DNA of 64,000 nucleotides from UBA4615 sp044368415 (GTDB lineage Bacteria > Pseudomonadota > Gammaproteobacteria > Burkholderiales > Burkholderiaceae_E): the NCBI GenBank assembly GCA_044368415.1, contig JBIPLJ010000012.1:16646-80645 (forward strand), written 5' to 3'. The translations under genes were made by a program, and so were the position numbers. Of this stretch, positions 54,959-63,623 are shown piece after piece. A model generated the notes under the pieces. It did no database searches. It was not told where the DNA came from and saw only the letters and a list, made by a program, of their open reading frames with translations. Numbering within the stretch: position 1 is the first letter of the stretch; the number at the start of each line of letters is the position of its first letter.

Positions 54959-56149
54959 TCAGGCCTGCGCGCCCACGCCTGCGCCCGCCGGCGGCCCCTC
55001 GGTCGCCCGCAGCAGCAGCGCGACGCAGGCGATCAGCAGCGCCGATACGAGCGGCAGCCCGCGGTAACCGACCGAGGCGATCACCGCGCCGCCGATCGCC
55101 GCGCCCGCGGCAGTGCCGACGTAGATCATCGACGCGTTGAGCGCCAGCACGGCCGTGGCCTGCTTGGGTGCCATCGACACCAGGCGCGACTGTTGGGCCG
55201 CATAGAACGCAAAGCCGATCACGCCCCAGCACAGGAAGGCCGCCACCACCGGCCGGGTGCGACCGGGCATCGACCCGATCGCGGCGAAGACCAGCACGAA
55301 ACCGGCGCAGATGCCGTACATCAGGCGCGTCGGGCCGAACCGGTCGGCGAGCGTGCCGCCGAGGAAGGTGCCGCCGAGCGCGGCCACGCCGAAGCCGGCC
55401 AGGACGGCCGCGATCATCGGCGCGGGTACGCCGGCGTACTCCCGCAGGAATGCGCCGACGTAGCTGAAGATCGAGAAGATCGACGCGAAGTAGACGCCGG
55501 TGATCGAGAGCGCACCGACGATCCGCGGATCGCGCAGCATGACGCCGATGCCCGACAGGCTGGCCGGCGCGGTCGGCACGCCGCGCGGCGCCCGAACCAG
55601 CAGCAAGGCCAGCACCGCGAGCGCGGCCGCCGCCACCCCCCAGAACGCCAGCGGCCAGCCGAAGCGCGACAGCCCCGCCCAGGCGCCGAAGGGCACGCCG
55701 ATCACGTACGACAGCCCGATGCCGGCGAAGGTCACCGACAGGGCGCGCCCGCGCATCGCCGGCGGCACCAGCGCGACCGCGAGCGCGGCCGCGGTGGGAG
55801 TGAACAGGCCTGCGCCGCAGGCCATCGCGATGCGCGCCAGCGCGAGATCCCCCCAGGTCGCGGCGAGGGCGGAGGCGACATTCGCGCCCAGCAGCAGCAC
55901 CATCGCCGCCCACAGCACGGTCCGCGCATCGAAGCGCCCGGCCACCGCGACCAGCAGGGGTGCTGCGACCGCGTTGGCCGCCGAGTACACCGTCATCAGC
56001 TGGCCGGTGGTCGAGACCGAAGTGCCGAGCGCAAGGGACAGCGGCTCGACGATGCCGCCGATCATGAAGCCGCCGGTGCCGACCACCAGGTTGCCCAGCG
56101 CCAGCGCCCAGAGGAACGCGGGCAGGCGCGCCGGCGCGTCCGCGCTCAC
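54959..56149 (-). CDS. MFS transporter, DHA1-like drug/sugar efflux type
   Basis: Protein of 396 aa with twelve hydrophobic helices. The motif A-like segment GTLADRFGPTRLM is in the second half and motif GIGLSYVIGVPFGAWAG (motif C-like antiporter signature) in helix 5. The GTG at 56149 is chosen because it lies just past the stop of the preceding gene; longer frames overlap that gene. Likely a proton-driven exporter; the substrate is unknown. Confidence 0.87.
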   Translation of the reverse strand: MSADAPARLPAFLWALALGNLVVGTGGFMIGGIVEPLSLALGTSVSTTGQLMTVYSAANAVAAPLLVAVAGRFDARTVLWAAMVLLLGANVASALAATWGDLALARIAMACGAGLFTPTAAALAVALVPPAMRGRALSVTFAGIGLSYVIGVPFGAWAGLSRFGWPLAFWGVAAAALAVLALLLVRAPRGVPTAPASLSGIGVMLRDPRIVGALSITGVYFASIFSIFSYVGAFLREYAGVPAPMIAAVLAGFGVAALGGTFLGGTLADRFGPTRLMYGICAGFVLVFAAIGSMPGRTRPVVAAFLCWGVIGFAFYAAQQSRLVSMAPKQATAVLALNASMIYVGTAAGAAIGGAVIASVGYRGLPLVSALLIACVALLLRATEGPPAGAGVGAQA

Positions 56150-56162
56150 CGGCGGCGCCTGC

Positions 56163-56948
56163 TCAATCGTCGTCGCCGCCGAGCAGTGAGGACAGCCCGC
56201 CCTGCTCGCGGCCGCCGCCTTTCTGCGGCGCGGCTGCGAACACCCGCGAGGCCAGCCGCGAGAACGGCAGCGACTGCAGCCAGATGGTGCCGGGACCGCG
56301 AAGTAGCGCGAAGAACAGGCCCTCGCCGCCGAACAGCGCGGTTTTGACCTTGCCGACATATTCGACGTCGAAGTCCACGCCGTCGGTGTAGGCGACGACG
56401 CAGCCGGTGTCGACCCGCAGCAGTTCGCCCGGGGCGAGGCGCCGCTCCATCACCGTGCCGCAGGCATGCACGAAGGCCAGCCCGTCACCCTCGAGTTTCT
56501 GCATGATGAAGCCCTCGCCGCCGAAGAAGCCGGCGCCGAGCTTGCGCTGGAAGGCGATGCCGAGCGACACGCCGCGGGCCGCGCACAGGAAGGCGTCGCG
56601 CTGGCACATGACGCGCCCGCCCATGCTCGAGAGGTCCATCGGCAGGATGCGGCCGGGGTAGGGCGCCGCGAAGCCGAGCTTGCGGCGCACCGCCGCCTGG
56701 TTGACGTAGACCGAGGTGAACAGCGACTCGCCGGTCAACAGCCGCTTGCCGGCGCCGAGCAGCTTGCCGAAGAGCCCGCCGCCGCCGCCGCCGCTGCCGT
56801 CGCCGAAGACGGTGTCCAGTGAGATCCCGTCTTCCATGTACATCAGGCTGCCGGCCTCACCGACCATTGCCTCGCCGGGGTCGAGCTCGACCTCGACGTA
56901 CTGCATCTCGCCGCCTTCGATTCGGTAGTCGATGACGTCCATCGCCAT
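56163..56948 (-). CDS. TIGR00266/AIM24 family protein
   Basis: Protein of 261 aa with the AIM24 beta-helical fold: VIDYRIEGGEMQYVEVELDPGE, GEAGSLMYMEDGI, a Gly-rich loop (about 50-58), PYPGRILPMDL and VGKVKTALFGGEGLFFALL, and a C-terminal AAAPQKGGGREQGG tail. The function is unknown; relatives bind membranes or tellurium-resistance complexes. It lies 13 bp upstream of the MFS gene and is probably cotranscribed. Confidence 0.9.
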   Translation of the reverse strand: MAMDVIDYRIEGGEMQYVEVELDPGEAMVGEAGSLMYMEDGISLDTVFGDGSGGGGGGLFGKLLGAGKRLLTGESLFTSVYVNQAAVRRKLGFAAPYPGRILPMDLSSMGGRVMCQRDAFLCAARGVSLGIAFQRKLGAGFFGGEGFIMQKLEGDGLAFVHACGTVMERRLAPGELLRVDTGCVVAYTDGVDFDVEYVGKVKTALFGGEGLFFALLRGPGTIWLQSLPFSRLASRVFAAAPQKGGGREQGGLSSLLGGDDD

Positions 56949-56995
56949 GGCAGTCTTCCGTCGTCGCTGTCAGGCAGTCAGTGTAGCCGACTGGC

Positions 56996-57001
56996 TATAA
57001 T
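56996..57001 (+). promoter_or_regulatory. Candidate -10 element of the RNase II-family gene
   Basis: TATAAT is a perfect -10 hexamer 49 bp before the ATG at 57051, in the divergent spacer with the AIM24 gene. A -35 is not obvious. Confidence 0.5.
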
Positions 57002-57050
57002 TGAGCGCTCGGCGGCGCTTGGCCGCGTCACCGGAAGTCCCAGCGTCCCC

Positions 57051-59162
57051 ATGGCGAGCACCCACGTCCTGTTCGAGGAAGACGGCGCCTTCAAGGCCGG
57101 CACCGTCCTCGCCGATGCCGGAGCCAGCCTGCAGGTCGAGGCGGCCAGCGGCAAGCGAACGAAGGTCAAGACCTCGATGGTGCTTCTGCGCTTTCCTGCG
57201 CCGTCCCCTGCCGAGCTGCTCGAGCAGGCCCACCGCGCGGCCGAGGGCATCGATCTCGACTTCCTCTGGGAGTGCGCGCCGCAGGACGAGTTCGACTTTG
57301 CCGGTTTCGCCGACGACTACTATGGCCATCCGCCGTCGCCGGTCGAGGCGGCGAGCCTGCTGTTGCGCCTGCACGGCGCCCCGGTGTACTTCTATCGCAA
57401 GGGGCGCGGTCGCTATCGCCCCGCGCAGCCCGAGACGCTGCGCGCTGCGCTGGCGGCCGTCGAGCGCAAGAAGGAGCAGGCCGCCCGTGTCGAGACCTGG
57501 GCGCAGGCGCTGGCCGACGGCGAGTCGCCCGAGGAAATCCGCCGCGAGGCTGCCCGGCTGCTGGTGCGCCCGGACAAGAACGCGGTCGAGTGGAAGGCGC
57601 TCGATCGCGCCTGTGCGATCACGCGCTCGCCGCCGGCGCGCGTGCTGTTGTCGGCCGGGGCTTTCGCCGACGCGCGTGCGCTGCACATGGGCTGCTTCCT
57701 CGCCGAGCAGTTCCCGCAGGGCACGGGCTTCGGCCGTATCGAGCCGGAGCCGCTCGACGAGACGCTCGCCGCGCGCCTGGCCGGGCTGCCGCTGTCGGAG
57801 GCCGGGACCTTCTCGATCGACGACTCTACGACCACCGAGATCGACGACTGCCTGTCGGTGCAGCGCCGGCCCGACGGCGGCCTGCGAATCGGCGTGCACA
57901 TCGCAGCGCCCGGCATCGCAATCGCACCCGGCGATGCGCTCGACCAGCTCGCGCGCGAGCGGATGTCGACGGTCTATATGCCCGGCGACAAGATCACCAT
58001 GCTGCCGGACCTGCCGATCGAGCGCTTCTCGCTCGAGGCTGGGCGCGAGCTGCCGGCGCTGTCGCTGTATGCCGACCTCGACGAGACCGGCCGGATCGTG
58101 TCCTCGACGCACACCCGAGTCGAGCGAATCCGCGTCGCCGCGAACCTGCGCCACGATCGGCTCGACGACCTGGTCTCCGAGGAGGCGCTCGCCGAGCCTG
58201 CACCGGGCGCCGCCGACCCGCTGGCCACGCTGCCGCAGGCCGGCGCGCTGCGGGTGCTGTGGCGCCTGACCCTCGGGCTGTCGGAGGGGCGCGACCGCAT
58301 GCGAGGCAAGCCCGAGGGCCGCAACCGCGTCGACTTCAGCTTCTACGTCGAGCGCGACGCCCTGGGCGCCGAGTCGGTGCGCATCGTGCAGCGTCGCCGC
58401 GACGCGCCGCTTGACCGGATCGTCGCCGAGATGATGATCCTCGCGAACTCGGCCTGGGGCGGCCTGCTCGCCGACCACCGCGTGCCCGGCATCTACCGCA
58501 CGCAAGCGCCGGGCGCGCGGGTGCGCATGACCACCCACGCACAACCCCACCAGGGGCTGGGCGTGGCGCAGTACGGCTGGGCGACCTCGCCGTTGCGCCG
58601 CTACGTCGACCTGGTCAACCAGCGCCAGCTGATCGCAGTCGCCGGGGGCATGACGCCGCCGTATTCCGGCAACGACGCCGACCTGTACGCGGTCATCCAG
58701 TCGTTCGAGGCCCGCTATGCGTCCTACGCGGAGTTCCAGCAGCGCATGGAGCGCTACTGGTGCCTGCGCTGGGTCGAGCAGCAGCCATCGCGCCGCATCG
58801 AGGCAGTGGTGGTCCGCGACGAGCTGGTGCGTATGGCGCGCGCGCCGCTCTATGTGCGCATGCCCGAGCTGCCGGCGATGCAGCTCGCGCCGGGCCGACG
58901 CATCGTCGTCGACCTGAGCGAGACCGACCTGCTCGAGCTGTCGGTGTCGGCGCGCTTCATCGAGTTTGCGCCCGATGTCAGCGAGGAGTCCGAGTTGGTC
59001 GAGCTCGAGGACCCGATGGACGGGGTCGACGAGGTACCGGGTCCCCCGCAGGCCGAGCAGGTGTCCGAACCGTCCGGGGCCGATGCGGACCCGGCCGCCG
59101 GCGATGCCGCCGCCCAGGGCGCGGGTGGCGCCGGTGACGACGCGCCCGCGGGCGCTGCCTGA
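57051..59162 (+). CDS. RNase II-family exoribonuclease (RNB domain)
   Basis: Protein of 703 aa. N-terminal OB-like and helical regions (1-240) precede the RNB domain, whose catalytic aspartates lie in SIDDSTTTEIDDCLSV (about residue 258 on). GVHIAAPG, YMPGDKITMLPDLPIERFSL, RNRVDFSFYVER and the RYVDLVNQRQL motif follow. It degrades single-stranded RNA 3' to 5'. A C-terminal tail of ~60 Asp/Glu then Ala/Gly-rich residues is unconserved. It starts a plus-strand run with tonB, aroE, mtgA and mgtE. Confidence 0.92.
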   Translation: MASTHVLFEEDGAFKAGTVLADAGASLQVEAASGKRTKVKTSMVLLRFPAPSPAELLEQAHRAAEGIDLDFLWECAPQDEFDFAGFADDYYGHPPSPVEAASLLLRLHGAPVYFYRKGRGRYRPAQPETLRAALAAVERKKEQAARVETWAQALADGESPEEIRREAARLLVRPDKNAVEWKALDRACAITRSPPARVLLSAGAFADARALHMGCFLAEQFPQGTGFGRIEPEPLDETLAARLAGLPLSEAGTFSIDDSTTTEIDDCLSVQRRPDGGLRIGVHIAAPGIAIAPGDALDQLARERMSTVYMPGDKITMLPDLPIERFSLEAGRELPALSLYADLDETGRIVSSTHTRVERIRVAANLRHDRLDDLVSEEALAEPAPGAADPLATLPQAGALRVLWRLTLGLSEGRDRMRGKPEGRNRVDFSFYVERDALGAESVRIVQRRRDAPLDRIVAEMMILANSAWGGLLADHRVPGIYRTQAPGARVRMTTHAQPHQGLGVAQYGWATSPLRRYVDLVNQRQLIAVAGGMTPPYSGNDADLYAVIQSFEARYASYAEFQQRMERYWCLRWVEQQPSRRIEAVVVRDELVRMARAPLYVRMPELPAMQLAPGRRIVVDLSETDLLELSVSARFIEFAPDVSEESELVELEDPMDGVDEVPGPPQAEQVSEPSGADADPAAGDAAAQGAGGAGDDAPAGAA

Positions 59163-59175
59163 GCGGCGATACGCC

Positions 59176-60291
59176 ATGGCCCCGCCGCGCGCCCCGACGC
59201 CACCGCCCGACGAGGACCGCTCTGCCGGGGCGGCCGCGCGCCGGCTGGGCGGCGGGGCGGGCGGGCGAGGCGGACGGCGCGGGTCGGGTCCGGCGGCGTC
59301 GGACGGCGCCCCGGCAGGCCCGGCAGCGGCGCGCGACACGCGCGCTGCCGAGCGCGACGCGCCTCGCCCCGCACCCGCCGCACCCGCCCCACCCGCCCCA
59401 CCCGCGCCTCGCCCCGCCTGGCGCCGCCGGCTCGACAATGTGCTCACGGTGCGCGATCCGATGCGGGTGGCGCTCGTCGCCTCGCTGCTGCTGCATGCGT
59501 TCGTGATGTTCATGAAATTCTCCATGCCGGCCCCGATCCGGGTGAACCCGAACGACGCGCGGCTCGAGGTGGTCCTGCTCAACGCGCAGACGCGCGAGCG
59601 CCCGGTCAAACCCGAGGTGCTCGCGCAGGTCAACCAAGAGGGCGGTGGCGAAAACGAGCGCGGTCGTGCGAAGTCGCCGCTGGCCGCCGAGACCGTCGCC
59701 CGCGACGGCACGGTGCTGCAGGAGCAGCGCCGCCGCGCCGAGGAGCTCGAGCGCCAGCAGCGCGAGCTGATGACGATCGCAAAGGGCCCGCAGTCCTACG
59801 TGACGCCCGAGAGGCCGCCCGAGGCGCCGCGCCCCGATGCCGCCGACCGCGTCGACATCAACGCAGTGCTCGCGCGAATGCAGGCCGAGATCGCGCGCAA
59901 CGTCGAGGACTACAACAAGCGGCCCAAGCGGCTGACCTTCGGCGTCAACGCGGTCGGCGTGAACTACGCGCGCTACGTCGCCGACTGGGCGAGCAAGATC
60001 GAGCAAATCGGCACCGAGCGCTTCCCGCCGGAGGCGCGCGGCCGGCAGTACGATTCGCTGATCATCACTGTCGAGATCGACAAGCACGGCAACGTGGTCG
60101 ACGTGGTGCTCAACAAAAAGTCGAAGTTCGAGGCGCTCAACCGCGCGGTTAAGCAGATCGTCTATGCGGGCCAGCCCTACGAGCGATTCCCGCCCGAAAT
60201 GGCACTCGAAGGCGACATCCTGCAGATCGTACGCACCTGGACCTTCACCAACGATGCCCTCGAGACCCGCTCGTTACGCGGTGATCGGTAA
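59176..60291 (+). CDS. Energy transducer TonB-like protein
   Basis: Protein of 371 aa. An unusually long Pro/Ala/Arg-rich cytoplasmic N-terminus (1-95) precedes one membrane helix (about 97-113) with the SLLLHAFV signature. A charged coiled-coil linker (about 165-200) and a TonB C-terminal domain (about 275-365; DSLIITVEIDKHGNVVDVVL) follow. It couples the proton gradient to outer-membrane transport together with ExbB/ExbD; an exbD-like gene begins at the right edge. In this bacterial group the tonB-aroE order is common. It overlaps aroE by 38 bp. Confidence 0.85.
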   Translation: MAPPRAPTPPPDEDRSAGAAARRLGGGAGGRGGRRGSGPAASDGAPAGPAAARDTRAAERDAPRPAPAAPAPPAPPAPRPAWRRRLDNVLTVRDPMRVALVASLLLHAFVMFMKFSMPAPIRVNPNDARLEVVLLNAQTRERPVKPEVLAQVNQEGGGENERGRAKSPLAAETVARDGTVLQEQRRRAEELERQQRELMTIAKGPQSYVTPERPPEAPRPDAADRVDINAVLARMQAEIARNVEDYNKRPKRLTFGVNAVGVNYARYVADWASKIEQIGTERFPPEARGRQYDSLIITVEIDKHGNVVDVVLNKKSKFEALNRAVKQIVYAGQPYERFPPEMALEGDILQIVRTWTFTNDALETRSLRGDR

Positions 60292-61108
60292 CCCGATCGC
60301 GCACAGCCGCTCGCCGGAGATCCATGCGATGTTCGCCGCGCAGACCGGCGAGGCCATCGAGTACGGCAGGCTGCTCGCGCCGCCGCACGGCTTCGCGGCG
60401 GCGGTCGACGCGTTCCGTGCCGACGGCGGCGGCGGGCTCAACGTGACGCTGCCCTTCAAGCCCGAGGCCTTTGCCTACGCGCGCCGCCACACGCCGCGCG
60501 CGGTGGCCGCCGGGGCGGTCAACACGCTCGCCTTCGACGGCGACGACGTGCTCGGCGACAACACCGACGGCGCGGGGCTGGTTGCCGACATCGACCGGCG
60601 CATCGGCCTGCCGCTGGACGGCGCGCGGCTGCTGTTGCTGGGCGCCGGGGGCGCGGCGCGCGGCGTCGTGCTGCCGCTGCTCGAGGCGGGCGTCGCGCGG
60701 CTCGCGATCGCCAACCGGACGGCGGCCACCGCGATCGCGCTGCGCGAGGAGCTCGCCGGGCGGCTCGGGCCGGCCCACGCGGCGCGCCTGTCGGCCGGCG
60801 GCCTGGAGTCGGCCGAGGCGGGCTTCGACCTGGTGGTGAACGCGACCGCCGCCGGCTTGTCGGATGCAGCCCCCGCGATGCCCGCCGCCGCGTGGCGCGG
60901 CCCGCTTCTCGCGATCGACATGGTCTATGGCGCGCGCCCGACCGCCTTCATGCGGGCCGCGCTCGAGGCCGGCTGCCCGCGCGTCGAGGACGGCCTGGGC
61001 ATGCTGGTCGGGCAGGCCGCCGAGTCGTTCGCGCTGTGGCGCGGCGTGCGGCCCGAGGCTGCGCCGGTGCTGGCCGCGCTGCGCGCGCGGCTCGCCGCCG
61101 CCGCCTGA
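60254..61108 (+). CDS. aroE: Shikimate dehydrogenase
   Basis: Protein of 284 aa, NADPH-dependent, fourth step of the shikimate pathway. It has YAVIGNPIAHSRSPEIH, the catalytic Lys69 in NVTLPFKPEA, NTDG with Asp105, the Rossmann motif LLGAGGAARGV and ANRTAAT. The ATG at 60254 gives exactly the family N-terminus although it lies inside tonB, so the two frames overlap by 38 bp. Translation may be coupled to tonB. Confidence 0.96.
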   Translation: MPSRPARYAVIGNPIAHSRSPEIHAMFAAQTGEAIEYGRLLAPPHGFAAAVDAFRADGGGGLNVTLPFKPEAFAYARRHTPRAVAAGAVNTLAFDGDDVLGDNTDGAGLVADIDRRIGLPLDGARLLLLGAGGAARGVVLPLLEAGVARLAIANRTAATAIALREELAGRLGPAHAARLSAGGLESAEAGFDLVVNATAAGLSDAAPAMPAAAWRGPLLAIDMVYGARPTAFMRAALEAGCPRVEDGLGMLVGQAAESFALWRGVRPEAAPVLAALRARLAAAA

Positions 61109-61125
61109 GCCGGCCCGGCCCGACG

Positions 61126-61842
61126 ATGGCCCGCGCGGGCGGTATCGGTCGGCGGATCGGCCGCGGCATCGGCGGGTTGCTGCTCGCCGCGGTCGTCGCG
61201 GTGTTTTTGCTGCAGTGCTGGTTCCTGGCTCATGTCGTCTGGTTCAAGTACAACGCACCGAGCAGCACCGCCTTCATGCGCGCGCAGCTCGTTGTGCTGC
61301 GCGAGCAGGACCCGAAGGCCGAGATCCGCCACACCTGGACCCCGTACGCGCGGATCTCGCCGCACCTCAAGCGCGCGGTGATCGCCGCCGAGGACGCCAA
61401 CTTCACCGAGCACGACGGTGTCGACTGGGATGCGATCGAGCGCGCCCACGAGCGCAACCAGAAGCGCGGCAAGGTCACCCACGGCGGCTCCACCATCACG
61501 ATGCAGCTTGCCAAGAACCTGTTCCTCTCAGGCGAGCGCAGCTACCTGCGCAAGGCCCAGGAGCTGGTCATCACCTTCATGCTCGAGGCGGTGCTCTCGA
61601 AGCAGCGCATTCTCGAGCTGTACATGAACGTCGCCGAGTGGGGCACGGGCGTGTTCGGGTGCGAGGCGGCCGCGCAGCGCTGGTACCGCGGCTCGGCCGA
61701 GCGGCTCGGGCCCTCGCAGGCCGCGCGGCTCGCCGCCATGCTGCCCCGGCCGCGCTACTACGACCGCAACCCCGGCTCGGCCACGCTCGCACGGCGGGCC
61801 GAGACCATCCAGCGCTGGATGGGCGGGATCACGCCGCCCTGA
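61126..61842 (+). CDS. mtgA: Monofunctional biosynthetic peptidoglycan transglycosylase
   Basis: Protein of 238 aa with an N-terminal membrane helix (about 17-38) and a GT51 glycosyltransferase domain. The catalytic Glu89 is in AAEDANFTEHDG; GGSTITMQLAKNLFLS, RKAQELVITFMLE and YMNVAEWGTGVFG follow. It polymerises lipid II into glycan strands in the periplasm. It directly follows aroE, with 17 bp between. Confidence 0.96.
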   Translation: MARAGGIGRRIGRGIGGLLLAAVVAVFLLQCWFLAHVVWFKYNAPSSTAFMRAQLVVLREQDPKAEIRHTWTPYARISPHLKRAVIAAEDANFTEHDGVDWDAIERAHERNQKRGKVTHGGSTITMQLAKNLFLSGERSYLRKAQELVITFMLEAVLSKQRILELYMNVAEWGTGVFGCEAAAQRWYRGSAERLGPSQAARLAAMLPRPRYYDRNPGSATLARRAETIQRWMGGITPP

Positions 61843-61911
61843 GCCCACACGCCCGACCGCGCAATGCCGCGTCCGGTCGGCGAAGCGGTGGCGCCTGTCA
61901 CATCCCGCGCC

Positions 61912-61917
61912 TAGAAT
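61912..61917 (+). promoter_or_regulatory. Candidate -10 element of mgtE
   Basis: TAGAAT matches five of six -10 positions and would give a leader of about 140 nt before the mgtE ATG. No clear -35 is seen. Confidence 0.4.
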
Positions 61918-61937
61918 GCGCGACACTGAAGCCACCG

Positions 61938-61954
61938 CAGCCCCACAGGGGCTG
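61938..61954 (+). promoter_or_regulatory. Hairpin in the mgtE leader
   Basis: CAGCCCC aca GGGGCTG is a perfect 7-bp inverted repeat about 15 nt after the predicted transcription start and upstream of a small ORF. It may be part of a leader control element. Confidence 0.4.
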
Positions 61955-61971
61955 TGCCGAACGTGAACACG

Positions 61972-62010
61972 ATGTCCGCGTTCGCCCGGACCGCCTCCCG
62001 CCGCCGCTGA
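61972..62010 (+). CDS. Possible 12-residue leader peptide upstream of mgtE
   Basis: ATG at 61972 opens a frame reading MSAFARTASRRR before TGA at 62008-62010. A GTG at 61963 in frame would add three residues. It ends in three consecutive CGC arginine codons. It lies between the leader hairpin and the mgtE start, with no clear Shine-Dalgarno. Short leader peptides control some Mg2+ transporter genes, but chance occurrence in a GC-rich leader is quite possible. Confidence 0.25.
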   Translation: MSAFARTASRRR

Positions 62011-62060
62011 CCCCCGTCGCCCGGCATGGGGCGGCAGGCGACCCCGATCGACCCGATCCC

Positions 62061-63596
62061 ATGTCCGAGCCCCATCCGATCCCGGAGATCAACCGCGGTC
62101 CTGTCGGCGCCGTGCCCCAGCGGCGCGACGGGCATGATGTCGCAACCCCGCGCGACCCCGAGGACGCGCAGCGTGCGCTCGCCGAGGTCGAGGATCTGCT
62201 GCGCCGCTACGAGGTCGTGCGTCAGCAGGCGCGCCAAGAGGGCCACGCGCTCGACCCCGAGCGCCGGATGCTGGTCGAGCAAGTGGCGGTCGCCCAGCAC
62301 CTGGCGCACCTGCGCGCGCGGCTCGACCGGCTGCATCCGGCGGACGTCGCCTACATCCTCGAGGCATTGCCGCGCGACCAGCGGCTGGTGGTCTGGGAGC
62401 TGGTCAAGGCTGAACGCGACGGCGAGATCCTGGTCGAGGTGTCCGATTCGGTCCGCGAGACGCTGATCGCATCGATGGACCGCGACGAGCTGGTCGCCGC
62501 GGCCGGCACGCTCGACACCGACGACCTGGCCGAAATCGCCGAGGACCTGCCGGAGGACGTCGTCGAGCAGGTGCGCAGGCGCCTCACGCCCGAGGAGCGC
62601 GAGCAGCTGCGCGCGGCGCTGTCCTATCCCGACGAGTCCGTCGGGGCGCGGATGGACTTTGACCTGGTGACGGTGCGCGAGGATGTCACGCTCGAGGTGG
62701 TGCTGCGCTACCTGCGCCGCTTCGATGCGCTGCCCGACCACACCGACCAGGTGTTCGTCGTCGACCGCCACGACGTGCTCAAGGGGGCGCTGCCGCTCGA
62801 CCGGCTGGTGATCAACGATCCCGACGCGCTGGTCGAGGACGTGATGAAGCGCGACGTGCTGTCGCTGCAGGCCCTCGACGAGGCCGGCGAAGCCGCGCAG
62901 GCGTTCGAGCGCTATGACCTGATCACAGCGCCCGTGGTCGATGCGCGCGGGCGGCTGATCGGGCGCCTGACCGTCGACGAGGTCGTCGACGTGATCCGGG
63001 AGGAGGGCGAGTCAGAGGTGCTGTCGGCCGCCGGCCTGCGCGACGAGGAGGACCTCTTCGCATCGATCTGGAACTCGGCGAAGAACCGCTGGCTGTGGCT
63101 GGCGGTGAACTTGGGCACCGCGTTTTTTGCCTCGCGGGTGATCGGCGCCTTCGAGGGCACGATCGAGCGCGTGGTCGCGCTCGCGGCACTCATGCCGATC
63201 GTCGCCGGCATCGCCGGCAACTCGGGCAACCAGACGATGACGCTGTTCATCCGCTCGCTCGCGCTCGGCCAGGTCACCGCCGGCAACGCGCTGCGGCTCG
63301 CCCGCAAGGAGCTGCTGATCGCGCTGCTCAACGGCGTGGTGTGGGGTGGCATCGCCGGCACCTTCGCGTGGCTGCTCTACCGCGATACGCCGCAGGGCTT
63401 CATGCTCGGTGTGACGATGACGCTGGCGATGGTGCTCAACCTGCTGCTGGCGGCGGTGGTCGCGATGGGCGTGCCGCTCGCGCTGCAGCGGCTGGACCGC
63501 GACCCGGCGCTCGGGTCGTCGGTGCTGCTGACCTTCACGACGGACAGCATGGGGTTCTTCATCTTTCTCGGGCTGGCGACGCTGTTCTTTCGCTGA
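62061..63596 (+). CDS. mgtE: Magnesium transporter MgtE
   Basis: Protein of 511 aa. The cytoplasmic N domain (about 45-190, superhelical, with LHPADVAYILEALPRDQR) is followed by two CBS domains (about 195-320), a plug helix and five membrane helices (about 340-510). The signature AGIAGNSGNQTMTLFIRSLALGQ lines the channel. It is a Mg2+ (also Co2+) channel whose N/CBS domains sense internal Mg2+. The first ~40 residues are an unconserved hydrophilic extension. The ATG at 62061 is the first in the frame with family-like spacing. Confidence 0.95.
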   Translation: MSEPHPIPEINRGPVGAVPQRRDGHDVATPRDPEDAQRALAEVEDLLRRYEVVRQQARQEGHALDPERRMLVEQVAVAQHLAHLRARLDRLHPADVAYILEALPRDQRLVVWELVKAERDGEILVEVSDSVRETLIASMDRDELVAAAGTLDTDDLAEIAEDLPEDVVEQVRRRLTPEEREQLRAALSYPDESVGARMDFDLVTVREDVTLEVVLRYLRRFDALPDHTDQVFVVDRHDVLKGALPLDRLVINDPDALVEDVMKRDVLSLQALDEAGEAAQAFERYDLITAPVVDARGRLIGRLTVDEVVDVIREEGESEVLSAAGLRDEEDLFASIWNSAKNRWLWLAVNLGTAFFASRVIGAFEGTIERVVALAALMPIVAGIAGNSGNQTMTLFIRSLALGQVTAGNALRLARKELLIALLNGVVWGGIAGTFAWLLYRDTPQGFMLGVTMTLAMVLNLLLAAVVAMGVPLALQRLDRDPALGSSVLLTFTTDSMGFFIFLGLATLFFR

Positions 63597-63623
63597 CGCG
63601 GCGGGCGTCCGCGCGGCATCCGG

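Noticed and set aside
56970..59711. A 913-codon minus-strand frame opposite the RNase II-family gene
   Set aside because: Same effect of GC-rich codon use; the plus-strand gene carries clear RNB motifs.
61842..62060. A Mg2+ (M-box) riboswitch upstream of mgtE
   Set aside because: The leader is only ~140 nt and lacks the conserved M-box core that I would expect; only a hairpin and a short ORF are visible.
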